A stretch of 64,000 bases of DNA from Comamonadaceae bacterium. Lineage in GTDB: Bacteria; Pseudomonadota; Gammaproteobacteria; Burkholderiales; Burkholderiaceae_C. The notes under the pieces are model-generated. The model had not been told where the DNA came from. It saw nothing but the letters and a program-made list of their open reading frames with translations, and ran no database searches. Location: assembly GCA_947442105.1 (NCBI GenBank), contig CANEVH010000010.1, forward strand, positions 1 to 64,000, read 5' to 3'. The translations under genes and the position numbers were made by a program. Shown one piece after another: positions 39,416 through 50,093 of the stretch. Position 1 is the stretch's first letter, and each line of letters starts with the position of its first letter.

Positions 39416-40561
39416 ATGATGAAAAAGTACCTTTGGCCTTTAACGCTCAGCGCGCTCGCCCTTGCAGCCTGCGGTAAAAAAGAAGAAGCGCCGGCACCTG
39501 TTGCCAGCGCGCCGGTGGCGGCAGCGCCCGCCGAAGAAAAAGTACTCAACATCTACAACTGGCCTGACTATGTGCCCGAGGGCATGATTGCAGCGTTCGA
39601 GAAAGAAACTGGCATCAAGGTCAACTACGACACCTTCGAGACCAACGAGGCGCTCAACGCCAAGCTGGTGGCGGGAAATACGGGCTACGACATTGTGGTG
39701 CCCGGAACCACCTTCAGCCCGGCGCAAACAGAAGCCGGCTTCTTCCAGCCCTTGGACCGCGCCAAACTCAAGAACTACGGCAATCTCGACCCCGCCATCA
39801 TGATGGGCTTGGTCAAGGCCGATCCGGGCAACAAACACCTGGTGCCCTGGGCCTGGGGCTTTACCACCGTAGGCATTAACCGCACCAAGGTAGAAAAAGC
39901 CCTGGGCAAGCTGCCCATGCCTGAAAACGCCTGGGACCTGGTCTTCAAGCCCGAGTACACCGCCAAGCTCAAGTCCTGCGGCATTGCTTACCTGGATTCA
40001 CCCACCGAAATCATTCCGCCCGCGCTGCACTACATTGGCAAAGACGCGTATTCCAATGACCCAGCCGACCACAAGGCTGCTGCCGAGATGCTGGCCAAGG
40101 TGCGCAAGGACGTGCGCATTTTTAGCTCCACCATGATTGACGACATCTCCGGTGGCAAAGCCTGCGCGGTGGTGGGCTGGTCGGGTGATGTGAACATTGC
40201 CGCCGGTCGCGCCAAGGAAAACGGCTCCAAAGACGTGATTGAAGCCTTGCTGCCCAGCACTGGCGCGCTGGTGTTCTATGACACCATGGCCATCACCAAA
40301 GACGCCAAGCACCCTGACAATGCGCACGCCTTTATCGACTTCTACCTGCGCGCAGAAAACGGCGCCCGCATGGCCGACGAGATGAGCTACTCCACCGGCA
40401 ACAAGGCTGCGCTGGAGAAGATGAAGCCCGAAGTGGCGGCTAACAAAACCATTTTTGTGGACGCCGAGTTCGCCCAAAAGCTGGTGGCGCCTGGCAAGTT
40501 CACCAATGAAGGGCGTGAATCGGTGGCTAACGCCTACAACGCATTCAAAAAGGGCAAGTAA
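39416..40561 (+). CDS. potF: Polyamine ABC transporter substrate-binding lipoprotein (PotF/PotD-like)
   Basis: MMKKYLWPLTLSALALAACGKK; EKVLNIYNWPDYVPEGMIAAFEKETGIKVNYDTFETNEALNAKLVAGNTGYDIVVP. Confidence 0.93.
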   Translation: MMKKYLWPLTLSALALAACGKKEEAPAPVASAPVAAAPAEEKVLNIYNWPDYVPEGMIAAFEKETGIKVNYDTFETNEALNAKLVAGNTGYDIVVPGTTFSPAQTEAGFFQPLDRAKLKNYGNLDPAIMMGLVKADPGNKHLVPWAWGFTTVGINRTKVEKALGKLPMPENAWDLVFKPEYTAKLKSCGIAYLDSPTEIIPPALHYIGKDAYSNDPADHKAAAEMLAKVRKDVRIFSSTMIDDISGGKACAVVGWSGDVNIAAGRAKENGSKDVIEALLPSTGALVFYDTMAITKDAKHPDNAHAFIDFYLRAENGARMADEMSYSTGNKAALEKMKPEVAANKTIFVDAEFAQKLVAPGKFTNEGRESVANAYNAFKKGK

Positions 40562-40581
40562 GCCCCTTTGATTGCACCCTC

Positions 40582-40618
40582 AGGGCTGTTTGTACGCTAG
40601 GTATAAACAGCCCTTTTT
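40582..40618 (+). terminator. Terminator downstream of potF
   Basis: AGGGCTGTTT-gtacgctaggtat-AAACAGCCCTTTTT. Confidence 0.7.
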
Positions 40619-40671
40619 GTTTTCTGTTGGGCAGCACCGCCGCCCCACAAGCCAAAGAGAAGGAAGTAGGA

Positions 40672-41769
40672 ATGTCGCAAGTCCACACCGCCGATTACCT
40701 GGTGACCGAGAAACTGGTCAAACGCTTTGACGAGGCGGTGGCGGTGGACGATGTGTCCCTGTCGATTGCCAAGGGCGAAATCTTTGCGCTGCTGGGTAGC
40801 TCGGGCTGCGGCAAGTCCACGCTGCTGCGCATGCTGGCGGGCTTTGAGTCGCCCACCTCTGGCCGCATTTTGCTGGGCGGCCAAGATGTGGCCCAATTCG
40901 CGCCTTACGACAGGCCTATGAACATGATGTTCCAGTCCTACGCGCTGTTCCCGCACCTGGACATTTGGGAGAACGTGGCCTTTGGCCTCAAGCGCGAAGG
41001 CCTGCCGCGCGACGAAATCAAGCTGCGCGTGGGCGAAATGCTGGACTTGGTGCAACTCGGCGTTTTTGCCAAGCGCAAGCCCCACCAGCTCTCGGGCGGG
41101 CAGCAGCAGCGTGTGGCGCTGGCGCGCAGCCTGGCCAAACGGCCCAAGTTGCTGTTGCTTGACGAGCCGTTGGGCGCGTTGGACAAAAAGCTGCGCGAGC
41201 AAACCCAGTTTGAGCTGGTCAACATCATTGAGAAAGTGGGTGTCACCTGCGTCATGGTCACCCACGACCAAGAAGAGGCCATGACCATGGCCAACCGCAT
41301 TGCGGTGATGAGCAAGGGCCGCGTGCTGCAAGTGGGCTCGCCCGAAGAGGTGTACGAGCACCCGGCCAACCGCTTTGTGGCGGACTTTATTGGCAATGTG
41401 AACCTGATCGAGGGCAAGCTCAGCGTCGACGAGCCCGACCATTGCGCGGTGACCACTGGCATTGGCGTGGTTTCGGTGGGCCACGGTATCAGCGGCGCGC
41501 TCAATATGCCGGTAGCAGTCGCCATCCGCCCCGAAAAGCTGGAAATCAGCAAAACGCGGCCCGATGTGGGCTTCAACCTTTTTCACGGCACGGTGAAGGA
41601 AATTGCCTACTTTGGCTCTTACAACACCTACATCGTGCTGGCCAGCGACGGTAGCCGCCTCAAGATCACCGAGGCCAACACCTCGCGCCACGACCTGAGC
41701 GACATTACCTGGGAAGACCCGGTGTATTTTTGGTGGGACGACCGCGCCGCCGTGGTGCTGCGCTCATAA
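40672..41769 (+). CDS. potA: Polyamine ABC transporter ATP-binding protein (PotA/PotG-like)
   Basis: LLGSSGCGKSTLLRMLAGFESPTSG, QLSGGQQQRVALARSLAKRPKLLLLDEPLGALDKKLREQ. Confidence 0.93.
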   Translation: MSQVHTADYLVTEKLVKRFDEAVAVDDVSLSIAKGEIFALLGSSGCGKSTLLRMLAGFESPTSGRILLGGQDVAQFAPYDRPMNMMFQSYALFPHLDIWENVAFGLKREGLPRDEIKLRVGEMLDLVQLGVFAKRKPHQLSGGQQQRVALARSLAKRPKLLLLDEPLGALDKKLREQTQFELVNIIEKVGVTCVMVTHDQEEAMTMANRIAVMSKGRVLQVGSPEEVYEHPANRFVADFIGNVNLIEGKLSVDEPDHCAVTTGIGVVSVGHGISGALNMPVAVAIRPEKLEISKTRPDVGFNLFHGTVKEIAYFGSYNTYIVLASDGSRLKITEANTSRHDLSDITWEDPVYFWWDDRAAVVLRS

Positions 41770-41780
41770 GGAGGCCTGCC

Positions 41781-42704
41781 ATGCAACGCATCCTCTCCCG
41801 CTTGCCCGGTCGCAGTGTTGTGATCGGCGTGCCCTTTACCTGGTTGGGCGTGTTCTTTTTTCTGCCGTTTTGCATCCTGCTCTACATCAGCTTTGTGGAC
41901 ATGGGCGGCGACATCCATCCCTTTCAGCCCATCTGGGACCCGCAAACAGGCATTCTGAGTCTCAAGTACGAGAACTACTGGTCCATCTTTCGCACCGGCG
42001 AAGGTGGCGAACTGTTCAAAACCCTGTATGTGGAAGCCTATGCGCGCTCTGTGTGGTACGCGCTATGGACTGCAGTGCTGTGTCTGGTGATTGGCTACCC
42101 GTTTGCCTACTTTATTGCGCGCTCGCCCGCCAGCGTGCGCCCGGCGCTGTTGATGATGGTGATGCTGCCGTTTTGGACCTCGTTTTTGCTGCGGGTCTAT
42201 GCCTGGAAAGGTATCTTGGCTGACCAAGGCGTGCTCAACAAGGTGTTGATGGCGTTGGGAATCGTGTCCGAGCCCATTCAAATGCTTTACACGAATGTCT
42301 CCATGCTGGTGGGCATGACCTACGTTTACCTGCCTTTCATGGTGCTGCCGCTGTACGCCAACTTGGTCAAGATGGATTTCCGCTTGTTGGAAGCCGCCTA
42401 TGACTTGGGCGCCTCGCCCTTCAAGGCCTTTTGGCTGGTGACCGTGCCCTTGTCCAAGGCGGGCATCGTGGCGGGGTTTATGCTGGTGTTCATTCCCTGC
42501 GTGGGTGAATTTGTGATTCCTTCCCTGCTGGGCGGGCCAGAAAACTTCATGATTGGCCGCGTGGTGTGGGACGAAATGTTCACCAGCAACAACTGGCCAC
42601 GCGCCAGTGCGTTGGCCGTGGCCATGATCGGGCTCATCATCATTCCCTTGGCTATTTATTACCAGTACAGCGGCGATACAGGCCCTGGGCCTGACAAGAA
42701 GTAA
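41781..42704 (+). CDS. potB: Polyamine ABC transporter permease (PotB/PotH-like)
   Basis: VPFTWLGVFFFLPFCILLYISFVDM; EAAYDLGASPFKAFWLVTVPLSKAGI inner-membrane EAA motif. Confidence 0.92.
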   Translation: MQRILSRLPGRSVVIGVPFTWLGVFFFLPFCILLYISFVDMGGDIHPFQPIWDPQTGILSLKYENYWSIFRTGEGGELFKTLYVEAYARSVWYALWTAVLCLVIGYPFAYFIARSPASVRPALLMMVMLPFWTSFLLRVYAWKGILADQGVLNKVLMALGIVSEPIQMLYTNVSMLVGMTYVYLPFMVLPLYANLVKMDFRLLEAAYDLGASPFKAFWLVTVPLSKAGIVAGFMLVFIPCVGEFVIPSLLGGPENFMIGRVVWDEMFTSNNWPRASALAVAMIGLIIIPLAIYYQYSGDTGPGPDKK

Positions 42705-42714
42705 GGCAGCCACC

Positions 42715-43575
42715 ATGAAAACTTTTTTGGAAAAGCATTTCGGCAAAGTCTGGATGGCGCTGGTGTTCTTGTTTTTGTACATCCCGCTGTTTTTCATGAT
42801 GGTGTTCTCGTTCAACAGCACCCGCCAGGACGCTAACTTCACCGGTTTTTCGCTGCGCTGGTACGAGGCGCTGGGCAAAGACACCAAGATCGTGGAGGGC
42901 TTTTGGCTCTCCTTGCAGGTGGCCGCTGTCACCGGGGTGCTGTCGGCGGTGTTGGGCACTTTTGCCGCTTTTGTGTTGGTGCGCTACCGCCGGTTTTGGG
43001 GTCGCACCGTGTTTTCCGGCATGGTGAACGCACCCTTGGTGATGCCCGAGGTGGTGATTGGCCTGTCCTTGCTGCTGCTGATGGTGGGCGTGCAAAACGC
43101 CTTTGGCTGGCCCGAGCGGGGGTTTATGACCATTGTGCTGGGCCACACACTCTTGGGCATGGCCTACGGCATGGTGGTGATTCAGTCGCGCTTGCTTGAA
43201 GTCAACCGCGCGCTCGAAGAGGCCGCTATGGACTTGGGTGCCCGACCGTTTGCGGTGTTTTATTTGGTGACGCTGCCCAATATCGCCCAGGCCATTTTGG
43301 CGGCCTTTTTGCTGTCGTTCACGCTCTCGTTCGATGACGTTGTGATTTCCGAATTTTTGTCGGGTCCGGGTGTCAGCACCTTGCCGCAGGTGATTTTTGG
43401 CTACGCCCGGCGCGGCATCAATCCCACGATTTACGCCGCTGCCACGCTTTTGATAGTGACCGTCACCATCGTGATCGTGGCCTACAGCGTGTGGGTGGCG
43501 CGCCAGACGCGGCGCCGCGAGCGCGAAATCGCCGCAGCCATCCGCGCTGAAACCGCGCCCGTGCCCTCTGTTTGA
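42715..43575 (+). CDS. potC: Polyamine ABC transporter permease (PotC/PotI-like)
   Basis: LFLYIPLFFMMVFSFNSTRQDANFTGFSLRWYEAL; EEAAMDLGARPFAVFYLVTLPNI EAA motif. Confidence 0.92.
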   Translation: MKTFLEKHFGKVWMALVFLFLYIPLFFMMVFSFNSTRQDANFTGFSLRWYEALGKDTKIVEGFWLSLQVAAVTGVLSAVLGTFAAFVLVRYRRFWGRTVFSGMVNAPLVMPEVVIGLSLLLLMVGVQNAFGWPERGFMTIVLGHTLLGMAYGMVVIQSRLLEVNRALEEAAMDLGARPFAVFYLVTLPNIAQAILAAFLLSFTLSFDDVVISEFLSGPGVSTLPQVIFGYARRGINPTIYAAATLLIVTVTIVIVAYSVWVARQTRRREREIAAAIRAETAPVPSV

Positions 43576-43630
43576 CGCTTGCACCGCTTTTCCTTGTCGA
43601 AACCGACTTTTCTATCCATCTAAGGCCACC

Positions 43631-44956
43631 ATGAACGCGATTTTGAAACCCGAGACCCTCGCCGCCCCCAGCAGCGTGGCCAGCACCGCCCCCGAGCTGG
43701 GCACCAATGCCGATTGGCACGCCCGCCGCCTGGCCGCCACCCCGCGTGGCGTGGGTGTGATGGGCGACTTTTTCATAGACCACGCCAAAAACGCTGAGTT
43801 GTGGGACATCGAGGGCCGCCGCTTTATTGACTTTGTGGGCGGCATTGCGGTGCTCAACACGGGTCATTTGCACCCCAAGGTGCAGGCTGCCATTGCTGCC
43901 CAATTGCAGCGATTCACCCACAGCTGCTACCAAGTGGTGCCCTACGCGGAATATGTGTCTTTGGCCGAACGCATCAATGCCATCGTTCCCATTGATGGCC
44001 CCACCAAAACGGCGCTCTTTTCCACAGGTGCCGAGGCCGTGGAAAACGCGGTCAAGATCGCCCGGTCGTATACCGGGCGCAGCGGCGTCATCGCCTTTGG
44101 CGGCGCCTTCCATGGCCGCAGCATGTTTGCGGTGGCGCTCACCGGCAAGGTGCAGCCTTACAAAGCGGGCTTTGGGCCGTTTGCGCCTGAGATTTACCAC
44201 GTGCCCTTTCCCTGCCATTGCGCCGATCTGGGCGATACCCAGCGCGCGATGGAGCAGCTCTTCAAGTGCGATATCGAGCCCAGCCGCGTCGCAGCCATTA
44301 TTTTTGAGCCCGTGCAAGGCGAGGGCGGTTTCAACCCCATCCAGGCACAGGCGGTGCACTGGCTGCGCGCACTGTGCGACCAGCACGGCATTGTGTTGAT
44401 CGCCGACGAGGTGCAAACCGGCTATGGCCGCACCGGCAAGATGTTTGCCATGGAGCATTTCGGTGTCTCCCCGGACCTGATGACCATGGCCAAGAGCATG
44501 GGCGGGGGCACCACTTTATCGGCGGTGTCCGGTCGCACCGCCATCATGGACGCGCCCAATCCTGGCGGCCTGGGCGGCACCTACGCGGGCAACCCATTGG
44601 CGGTGGCAGCAGCGCACGCAGTGCTTGATGTGATGGCAGAAGAAGGCTTGTGCGAACGTGCCCGCATCTTGGGCGAGCGCCTGCATACCCGTTTACTGGC
44701 TGCCAAAGCCAAAAATCCGTGCATCGGCGACGTGCGTGCCTTGGGCGCCATGGTCGCTTGCGACTTGGTCCACGCGGAAACCGGCGCCCCGGACGCGGAC
44801 ATGGCCAAAAAAGTACAGCAAGCCGCCCTCAAACAAGGCCTCTTGCTGCTGACCTGTGGGGTTTATGGCAACGTGCTGCGCTTCTTGTTTCCGCTCACGA
44901 TTGAAGACACGGTCTTTGACGAGGCCTTGGCTATTTTGGACAGCGCGCTCGCCTAA
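43631..44956 (+). CDS. gabT: 4-aminobutyrate aminotransferase-like class III aminotransferase
   Basis: GGIAVLNTGHLHPKVQAAIAAQLQRFTHSCYQVVPYAEYVSLAERIN; EPVQGEGGFNPIQAQAVHWLRALCDQHGIVLIADEVQTGYGRTGKMFAMEHF. Confidence 0.93.
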   Translation: MNAILKPETLAAPSSVASTAPELGTNADWHARRLAATPRGVGVMGDFFIDHAKNAELWDIEGRRFIDFVGGIAVLNTGHLHPKVQAAIAAQLQRFTHSCYQVVPYAEYVSLAERINAIVPIDGPTKTALFSTGAEAVENAVKIARSYTGRSGVIAFGGAFHGRSMFAVALTGKVQPYKAGFGPFAPEIYHVPFPCHCADLGDTQRAMEQLFKCDIEPSRVAAIIFEPVQGEGGFNPIQAQAVHWLRALCDQHGIVLIADEVQTGYGRTGKMFAMEHFGVSPDLMTMAKSMGGGTTLSAVSGRTAIMDAPNPGGLGGTYAGNPLAVAAAHAVLDVMAEEGLCERARILGERLHTRLLAAKAKNPCIGDVRALGAMVACDLVHAETGAPDADMAKKVQQAALKQGLLLLTCGVYGNVLRFLFPLTIEDTVFDEALAILDSALA

Positions 44957-45033
44957 CTTTTTTCGCCCGCCGCGCATCGGGCGCGGCCTACTTCTTCTGA
45001 GCGTGCGCCACATTCAGTGGTGCGCTGTTGTTT

Positions 45034-46365
45034 ATGAGCGTTTACCAAGAGACCATGAGCCGCCTGCAAGCACAGGGCATCCATTCGGTGCTGGTGCAGT
45101 TTTGCGATATTCATGGCGTGGCCAAAGGCAAGCTGGTGCCCCTTACAAACTTGCAGGAGTGGGTGGAGCAGGGCTCGGGCTTTGCCGGGCCCAGCATTTG
45201 GGGCACCGGTCTGCCACGTTTTGGCGCCCGAAGCGAGTACTACGCCCGTTTGCAATTGTCCAGCCTTCGGCCATTGCCATTTATGCCCGGCGTGGCCCAT
45301 GGCGTGGCCGATGGTTTTGCGGGTGGTCAGGCGCTAGACACCTGTTCGCGCCAACTCCTGCAAGCAGCGCTGGCGCGCATCCAGGCGCGCGGCTGGACGC
45401 TGTGGGTGGGCATAGAGCCGGAGTTTTTTTTGCTGCGCCAGGCCAGCACTGGGGCGTGGCAGGTTGCAGACGCCCAAGACCAGCTCGACAAACCCTCCTA
45501 CGACCTCAAGGCCATCCAGCGCAATCATGCCTTTCTGGACGACATGCGTGCCTCGCTGACCGCACTAGGCTTTGAACTGCAGCAAATCGACCATGAAGAC
45601 GCCAGCGGACAGTACGAAATCAACTACAAATTTGACGACGCGCTGGCTGCTGCCGACCGCTACATGCTCTTCAAGCAAACGGCGCATGCGCTTGCGCAAA
45701 AGCACGGCATGGTGTTTAGCGCCATGGCCAAACCGCTGGCCCAGGCACCGGGCAGCGGCCTGCATTTCCACCTAAGCATCACGGATGCCGATGGCAAGGC
45801 CGTGTTCGCGGACCCCACCGGCGCACTCGGCTTAAGCGCCGCGGGACACCAGTTCGCCGCCGGTTTGTTGGCCCACGCGGACGCTCTGAGCGCCCTGTGC
45901 GCACCCACGGTCAATAGCTACAAACGTTTGGCGGTCAGCTACAGCGCCTCGGGCACCACCTGGTCGCCCGTTTGGAAGGCCTACGGCGACAACAACCGCA
46001 CCTGTTTGCTGCGGGCGGTCGCCGGTCGGCTGGAATGGCGCTTGCCCGATGCGTCCTGCAACGTTTATGCCGCGATTGCCGCCACGCTCTTGGCGGGCCT
46101 GGACGGCATCGACAAGCACATGTCGGCACCCACGCCATGCGACGAGGATTTGTACGAACGCTTTGCCAGTGGCGCGCCCATGCCAGACCGCCTGCCCAGG
46201 GATTTGCACGATGCGCTCGCCGCACTGGAGCACGACGCTCCCTTGCGCGCGCAGCTAGGCGAGTCTTTTTGCGCGCAGTTTTTGCTGCTCAAACGCCAGG
46301 AGTGGGACGCGTACCAGCAACAGGTGTCGGCCTGGGAGATGGCGCGCTACGCCGACGCTTTTTAG
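45034..46365 (+). CDS. Glutamine-synthetase family protein, type III / GlnT-like (possible gamma-glutamylmethylamide synthetase-like)
   Basis: LVQFCDIHGVAKGKLVPLTNLQEWVEQGSGFAG; IEPEFFLLR; FSAMAKPLAQAPGSGLHFHLSI; 444 aa. Confidence 0.8.
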   Translation: MSVYQETMSRLQAQGIHSVLVQFCDIHGVAKGKLVPLTNLQEWVEQGSGFAGPSIWGTGLPRFGARSEYYARLQLSSLRPLPFMPGVAHGVADGFAGGQALDTCSRQLLQAALARIQARGWTLWVGIEPEFFLLRQASTGAWQVADAQDQLDKPSYDLKAIQRNHAFLDDMRASLTALGFELQQIDHEDASGQYEINYKFDDALAAADRYMLFKQTAHALAQKHGMVFSAMAKPLAQAPGSGLHFHLSITDADGKAVFADPTGALGLSAAGHQFAAGLLAHADALSALCAPTVNSYKRLAVSYSASGTTWSPVWKAYGDNNRTCLLRAVAGRLEWRLPDASCNVYAAIAATLLAGLDGIDKHMSAPTPCDEDLYERFASGAPMPDRLPRDLHDALAALEHDAPLRAQLGESFCAQFLLLKRQEWDAYQQQVSAWEMARYADAF

Positions 46366-46563
46366 TCTTTCCGCGCGCGTCGCCGCTTTGGCACGCACGG
46401 GGTTGGGGCAACTGGACCGTCGTAGCGCTTTTGGATTGCACACCCTTTTTTCGTAATGCGAAATGTTGATGCGTGCAGTCGGGCTCTCCCAAAGTTTCAT
46501 CGCGCCGGTTTTGCATCTTCATGGCAAGTTGTGGTGCGCAAGTCATTGATTTCAATGATTAAA

Positions 46564-46613
46564 TCTTAAGTCTTATATAAGACATAAGAGAAGACTTCTG
46601 TCTTATATAAGAC
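46564..46613. promoter_or_regulatory. Two GTCTTATATAAGAC palindromes upstream of aceA (46570-46583 and 46600-46613)
   Basis: Identical 14-bp perfect palindromes exactly 30 bp apart; the first is embedded in near-symmetric TCTTAAGTCTTATATAAGACATAAGA. Confidence 0.65.
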
Positions 46614-46686
46614 CTAGAATAGGAGCACCGGCACCGCAATTGCATAGCGAGCGATGCCATCCCCTTACCAACTCTGGAGTGTTTAC

Positions 46687-48006
46687 ATGCCGCAATCAAT
46701 TACCGAACAGCTAAGCCGCGAGCAGCAAATCGCCGCCCTTGAAAAAGACTGGGCCACCAACCCCCGCTGGAAGGGCATCACCCGTGGCTACAGCGCCGCC
46801 GATGTGGTGCGCTTGCGCGGCTCCTTCCCCATCGAGCACACGCTCGCCCGCCGTGGCGCCGAGAAGCTCTGGAACCTGGTCAATACCGAACCCTACGTCA
46901 ACTGCCTGGGCGCGCTCACTGGCGGTCAGGCCATGCAGCAGGTTAAAGCGGGCGTGAAGGCCATTTACCTGTCGGGCTGGCAAGTCGCAGCCGACAACAA
47001 CTCCTACGCCTCCATGTACCCCGACCAGTCCCTGTACCCGGTGGACTCGGTGCCCACCGTGGTGGAGCGCATCAACAACACCTTCCGCCGTGCCGACGAA
47101 ATCCAGCACTCCAAAGGCATTGATGCGGGCGACAAGGGCTACATCGACAACTTTGCCCCCATCGTGGCCGATGCCGAAGCCGGTTTCGGTGGCGTGCTGA
47201 ACGCTTTTGAGCTGATGAAGGCCATGATCAAAGCCGGCGCCGCAGGCGTGCATTGGGAAGACCAACTGGCTTCGGTCAAGAAATGCGGCCACATGGGCGG
47301 CAAAGTGCTGGTTCCCACCGCAGAAGCCTGCCAAAAGCTGATCGCCGCGCGCATGGCCGCCGACGTTTGCGGCGTGCCCACGCTGGTGATTGCCCGCACC
47401 GACGCCGAAGCCGCAGACCTCTTGACCAGCGACTACGACGAGAACGACAAGCCCTTCCTGACCGGTGAGCGCACCGCCGAAGGCTTCTACAAAACCAATA
47501 AAGGCATCGAGCAGGCCATTTCCCGCGCCATTGCCTATGCCGAATATGCCGACCTGGTGTGGTGCGAAACCGGCACGCCAGACCTCGAATTCGCCAAGAA
47601 ATTTGCCGACGCGGTGCACGCCAAGCACCCCGGCAAAATGCTGGCCTACAACTGCTCGCCCTCGTTCAACTGGAAGAAAAATCTGGACGATGCCACCATC
47701 GCCAAGTTCCAGCGCGAGCTAGGCGCCATGGGCTACAAGTACCAGTTCATCACCTTGGCTGGCATCCACTCCATGTGGTACAACATGTTTGACTTGGCGC
47801 AAGACTACGTGGCACGCGGCATGACTGCTTATGTGGAAAAAGTGCAAGAGCCCGAGTTTGCAGCGCGTGATCGCGGCTACACCTTTGTGAGCCACCAGCA
47901 AGAAGTGGGCACCGGCTACTTTGACGAAGTCACCACCGTCATCCAAGGCGGCAAGTCCAGCGTAACGGCGCTTACCGGCTCGACCGAAGAAGAGCAGTTT
48001 CACTGA
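46687..48006 (+). CDS. aceA: Isocitrate lyase
   Basis: 440 aa; [60 protein letters not shown]. Confidence 0.97.
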   Translation: MPQSITEQLSREQQIAALEKDWATNPRWKGITRGYSAADVVRLRGSFPIEHTLARRGAEKLWNLVNTEPYVNCLGALTGGQAMQQVKAGVKAIYLSGWQVAADNNSYASMYPDQSLYPVDSVPTVVERINNTFRRADEIQHSKGIDAGDKGYIDNFAPIVADAEAGFGGVLNAFELMKAMIKAGAAGVHWEDQLASVKKCGHMGGKVLVPTAEACQKLIAARMAADVCGVPTLVIARTDAEAADLLTSDYDENDKPFLTGERTAEGFYKTNKGIEQAISRAIAYAEYADLVWCETGTPDLEFAKKFADAVHAKHPGKMLAYNCSPSFNWKKNLDDATIAKFQRELGAMGYKYQFITLAGIHSMWYNMFDLAQDYVARGMTAYVEKVQEPEFAARDRGYTFVSHQQEVGTGYFDEVTTVIQGGKSSVTALTGSTEEEQFH

Positions 48007-48062
48007 AAATGGACCGCGTTAGGCCAGCGTAAAATCGCAAGCTAGCGTTTCAACCCACCTCC

Positions 48063-48087
48063 AGCGCGGCACCTGCCGCGCTTTTTT
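48063..48087 (+). terminator. Terminator between aceA and thrS
   Basis: AGCGCGGC-acct-GCCGCGCT followed by TTTTT. Confidence 0.8.
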
Positions 48088-48092
48088 GCTTT

Positions 48093-50012
48093 ATGACCAT
48101 GGTTCAGATCACACTTCCCGACGGCTCTTCGCGCGAATTTCCCGGTCCGGTGACCGTGGCCGAGGTGGCCGCATCGATTGGCGCAGGCCTTGCAAAAGCG
48201 GCCTTGGTGGGCAAGATCGACGGCGTGGTGGTTGACACCAGCCACACCATCAGCACCAACGTCGCTTTGTCCATCATCACCACCAAAGACGTCGACGGTC
48301 TAGAAGTGATTCGCCACTCCACCGCGCACTTGCTGGCCTACGCGGTCAAGAGCTTGTTCCCTGACGCCCAAGTCACCATCGGCCCGGTCATTGAGCACGG
48401 ATTCTTTTACGATTTTTCTTACAAACGCCCTTTCACGCTCGACGATTTGGCGCTGATCGAGAAAAAAATGACCGAACTCGCCGCCAAAGACGAGCCGGTG
48501 ACGCGCCGTGTGCTGCCGCGTGACGAGGCGGTGGCCTATTTCAAAAGCCTGGGCGAGCACTACAAAGCGGAAATCATCGAGAGCATTCCTGCTGACCAAG
48601 AGGTCTCCCTGTACCGCGAAGGCGATTTCGAAGACCTGTGCCGTGGCCCCCACGTGCCCAGCACAGGCAAGCTCAAATTCTTTAAGCTCATGAAGCTGGC
48701 CGGCGCTTACTGGCGCGGCGACCACAAAAACGAGATGCTCCAGCGCATCTACGGCACTGCCTGGGCCACCAAAGACGATTTGCAGCAGCACCTCACCATG
48801 CTCGAAGAGGCCGAAAAGCGCGACCACCGCAAATTGGGGCGCGAACTCGACCTGTTTCACATCGACGACCACGCGCCAGGCCTGGTGTTCTGGCACCCCA
48901 AGGGCTGGACTCTGTGGCAGGGCGTAGAGCAGTACATGCGCCGTGTCTACCAAGACAACGGTTACCTGGAAGTCAAAGGCCCGCAAATCATCGACAAAGG
49001 CTTGTGGGAGAAAACCGGCCACTGGGACAAATACCGCGAAAACATGTTCGTCACCGAGTCCGAGAAGCGTGAATACGCCTTGAAGCCGATGAACTGCCCC
49101 GGCCACATCCTGATCTTCAAACAAGGCATCAAAAGCTACCGCGACCTGCCGCTGCGCTACGGCGAGTTCGGCCAATGCCACCGCAACGAGCCCTCGGGCG
49201 GCCTGCACGGCATCATGCGCGTGCGCGGCTTCACCCAGGACGACGGCCACATTTTTTGCACCGAAGACCAGATCTTGCAGGAATGCGTGAACTACACGGC
49301 CTTGCTGCAAAAGGTCTATACCGACTTTGGATTCAAGAACATCATTTACAAGGTGGCCACCCGTCCCGAAAAGCGCATTGGCTCAGATGAAAGCTGGGAC
49401 AAGGCCGAGCACGCGCTGATGGAAAGCCTGCGTGCCTCGGGATGCGCGTTTGAGATTTCCGTGGGCGACGGCGCTTTTTACGGCCCCAAGATTGAATACA
49501 CCCTCAAGGACGCGATAGGCCGCCAGTGGCAATGCGGCACCATGCAAGTCGACTTCTTCATGACCGAACGCCTGGACGCCGAATACGTGGGTGAAGACGG
49601 CGCCCGCCACCGCCCGGTCATGTTGCACCGCGCCATCGTCGGCAGCCTGGAGCGATTCATCGGAATTCTGATCGAAGAGAGCGCTGGCGCCTTGCCAACG
49701 TGGCTGGCGCCGGTACAAATCGCGGTGCTCAATATCACCGACGCACAGGCCGATTACGCGCGTTTTGTTGCGAAATCGCTGCAAGATCAAGGGCTTAGGG
49801 TTGATCTGGACCTTAAGAACGAAAAAATAACGTATAAAATACGTGAGCATTCGATGCAGAAGCTGCCCTATCTGCTTGTTGTAGGTGATAAGGAGATGGC
49901 AGCCGGTTCCGTCGCAGTGCGCGCCCGAGGGGGTAAAGACCTCGGTGCAATGCCGCTAGATGCCTTTGTGCAAATCATAAAAAGCGACATTGCTGACAAA
50001 TCCCTTGTCTAA
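48093..50012 (+). CDS. thrS: Threonyl-tRNA synthetase
   Basis: 639 aa; TGS-domain start; [62 protein letters not shown]. Confidence 0.98.
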   Translation: MTMVQITLPDGSSREFPGPVTVAEVAASIGAGLAKAALVGKIDGVVVDTSHTISTNVALSIITTKDVDGLEVIRHSTAHLLAYAVKSLFPDAQVTIGPVIEHGFFYDFSYKRPFTLDDLALIEKKMTELAAKDEPVTRRVLPRDEAVAYFKSLGEHYKAEIIESIPADQEVSLYREGDFEDLCRGPHVPSTGKLKFFKLMKLAGAYWRGDHKNEMLQRIYGTAWATKDDLQQHLTMLEEAEKRDHRKLGRELDLFHIDDHAPGLVFWHPKGWTLWQGVEQYMRRVYQDNGYLEVKGPQIIDKGLWEKTGHWDKYRENMFVTESEKREYALKPMNCPGHILIFKQGIKSYRDLPLRYGEFGQCHRNEPSGGLHGIMRVRGFTQDDGHIFCTEDQILQECVNYTALLQKVYTDFGFKNIIYKVATRPEKRIGSDESWDKAEHALMESLRASGCAFEISVGDGAFYGPKIEYTLKDAIGRQWQCGTMQVDFFMTERLDAEYVGEDGARHRPVMLHRAIVGSLERFIGILIEESAGALPTWLAPVQIAVLNITDAQADYARFVAKSLQDQGLRVDLDLKNEKITYKIREHSMQKLPYLLVVGDKEMAAGSVAVRARGGKDLGAMPLDAFVQIIKSDIADKSLV

Positions 50013-50093
50013 GGTTGTTTCCAAAGATGAAGTTGGTCCGTCGCGTGCCGCGCGGTTGTAGCCCTTTGGGCAAATATTGTGAAGGATTGAGCC

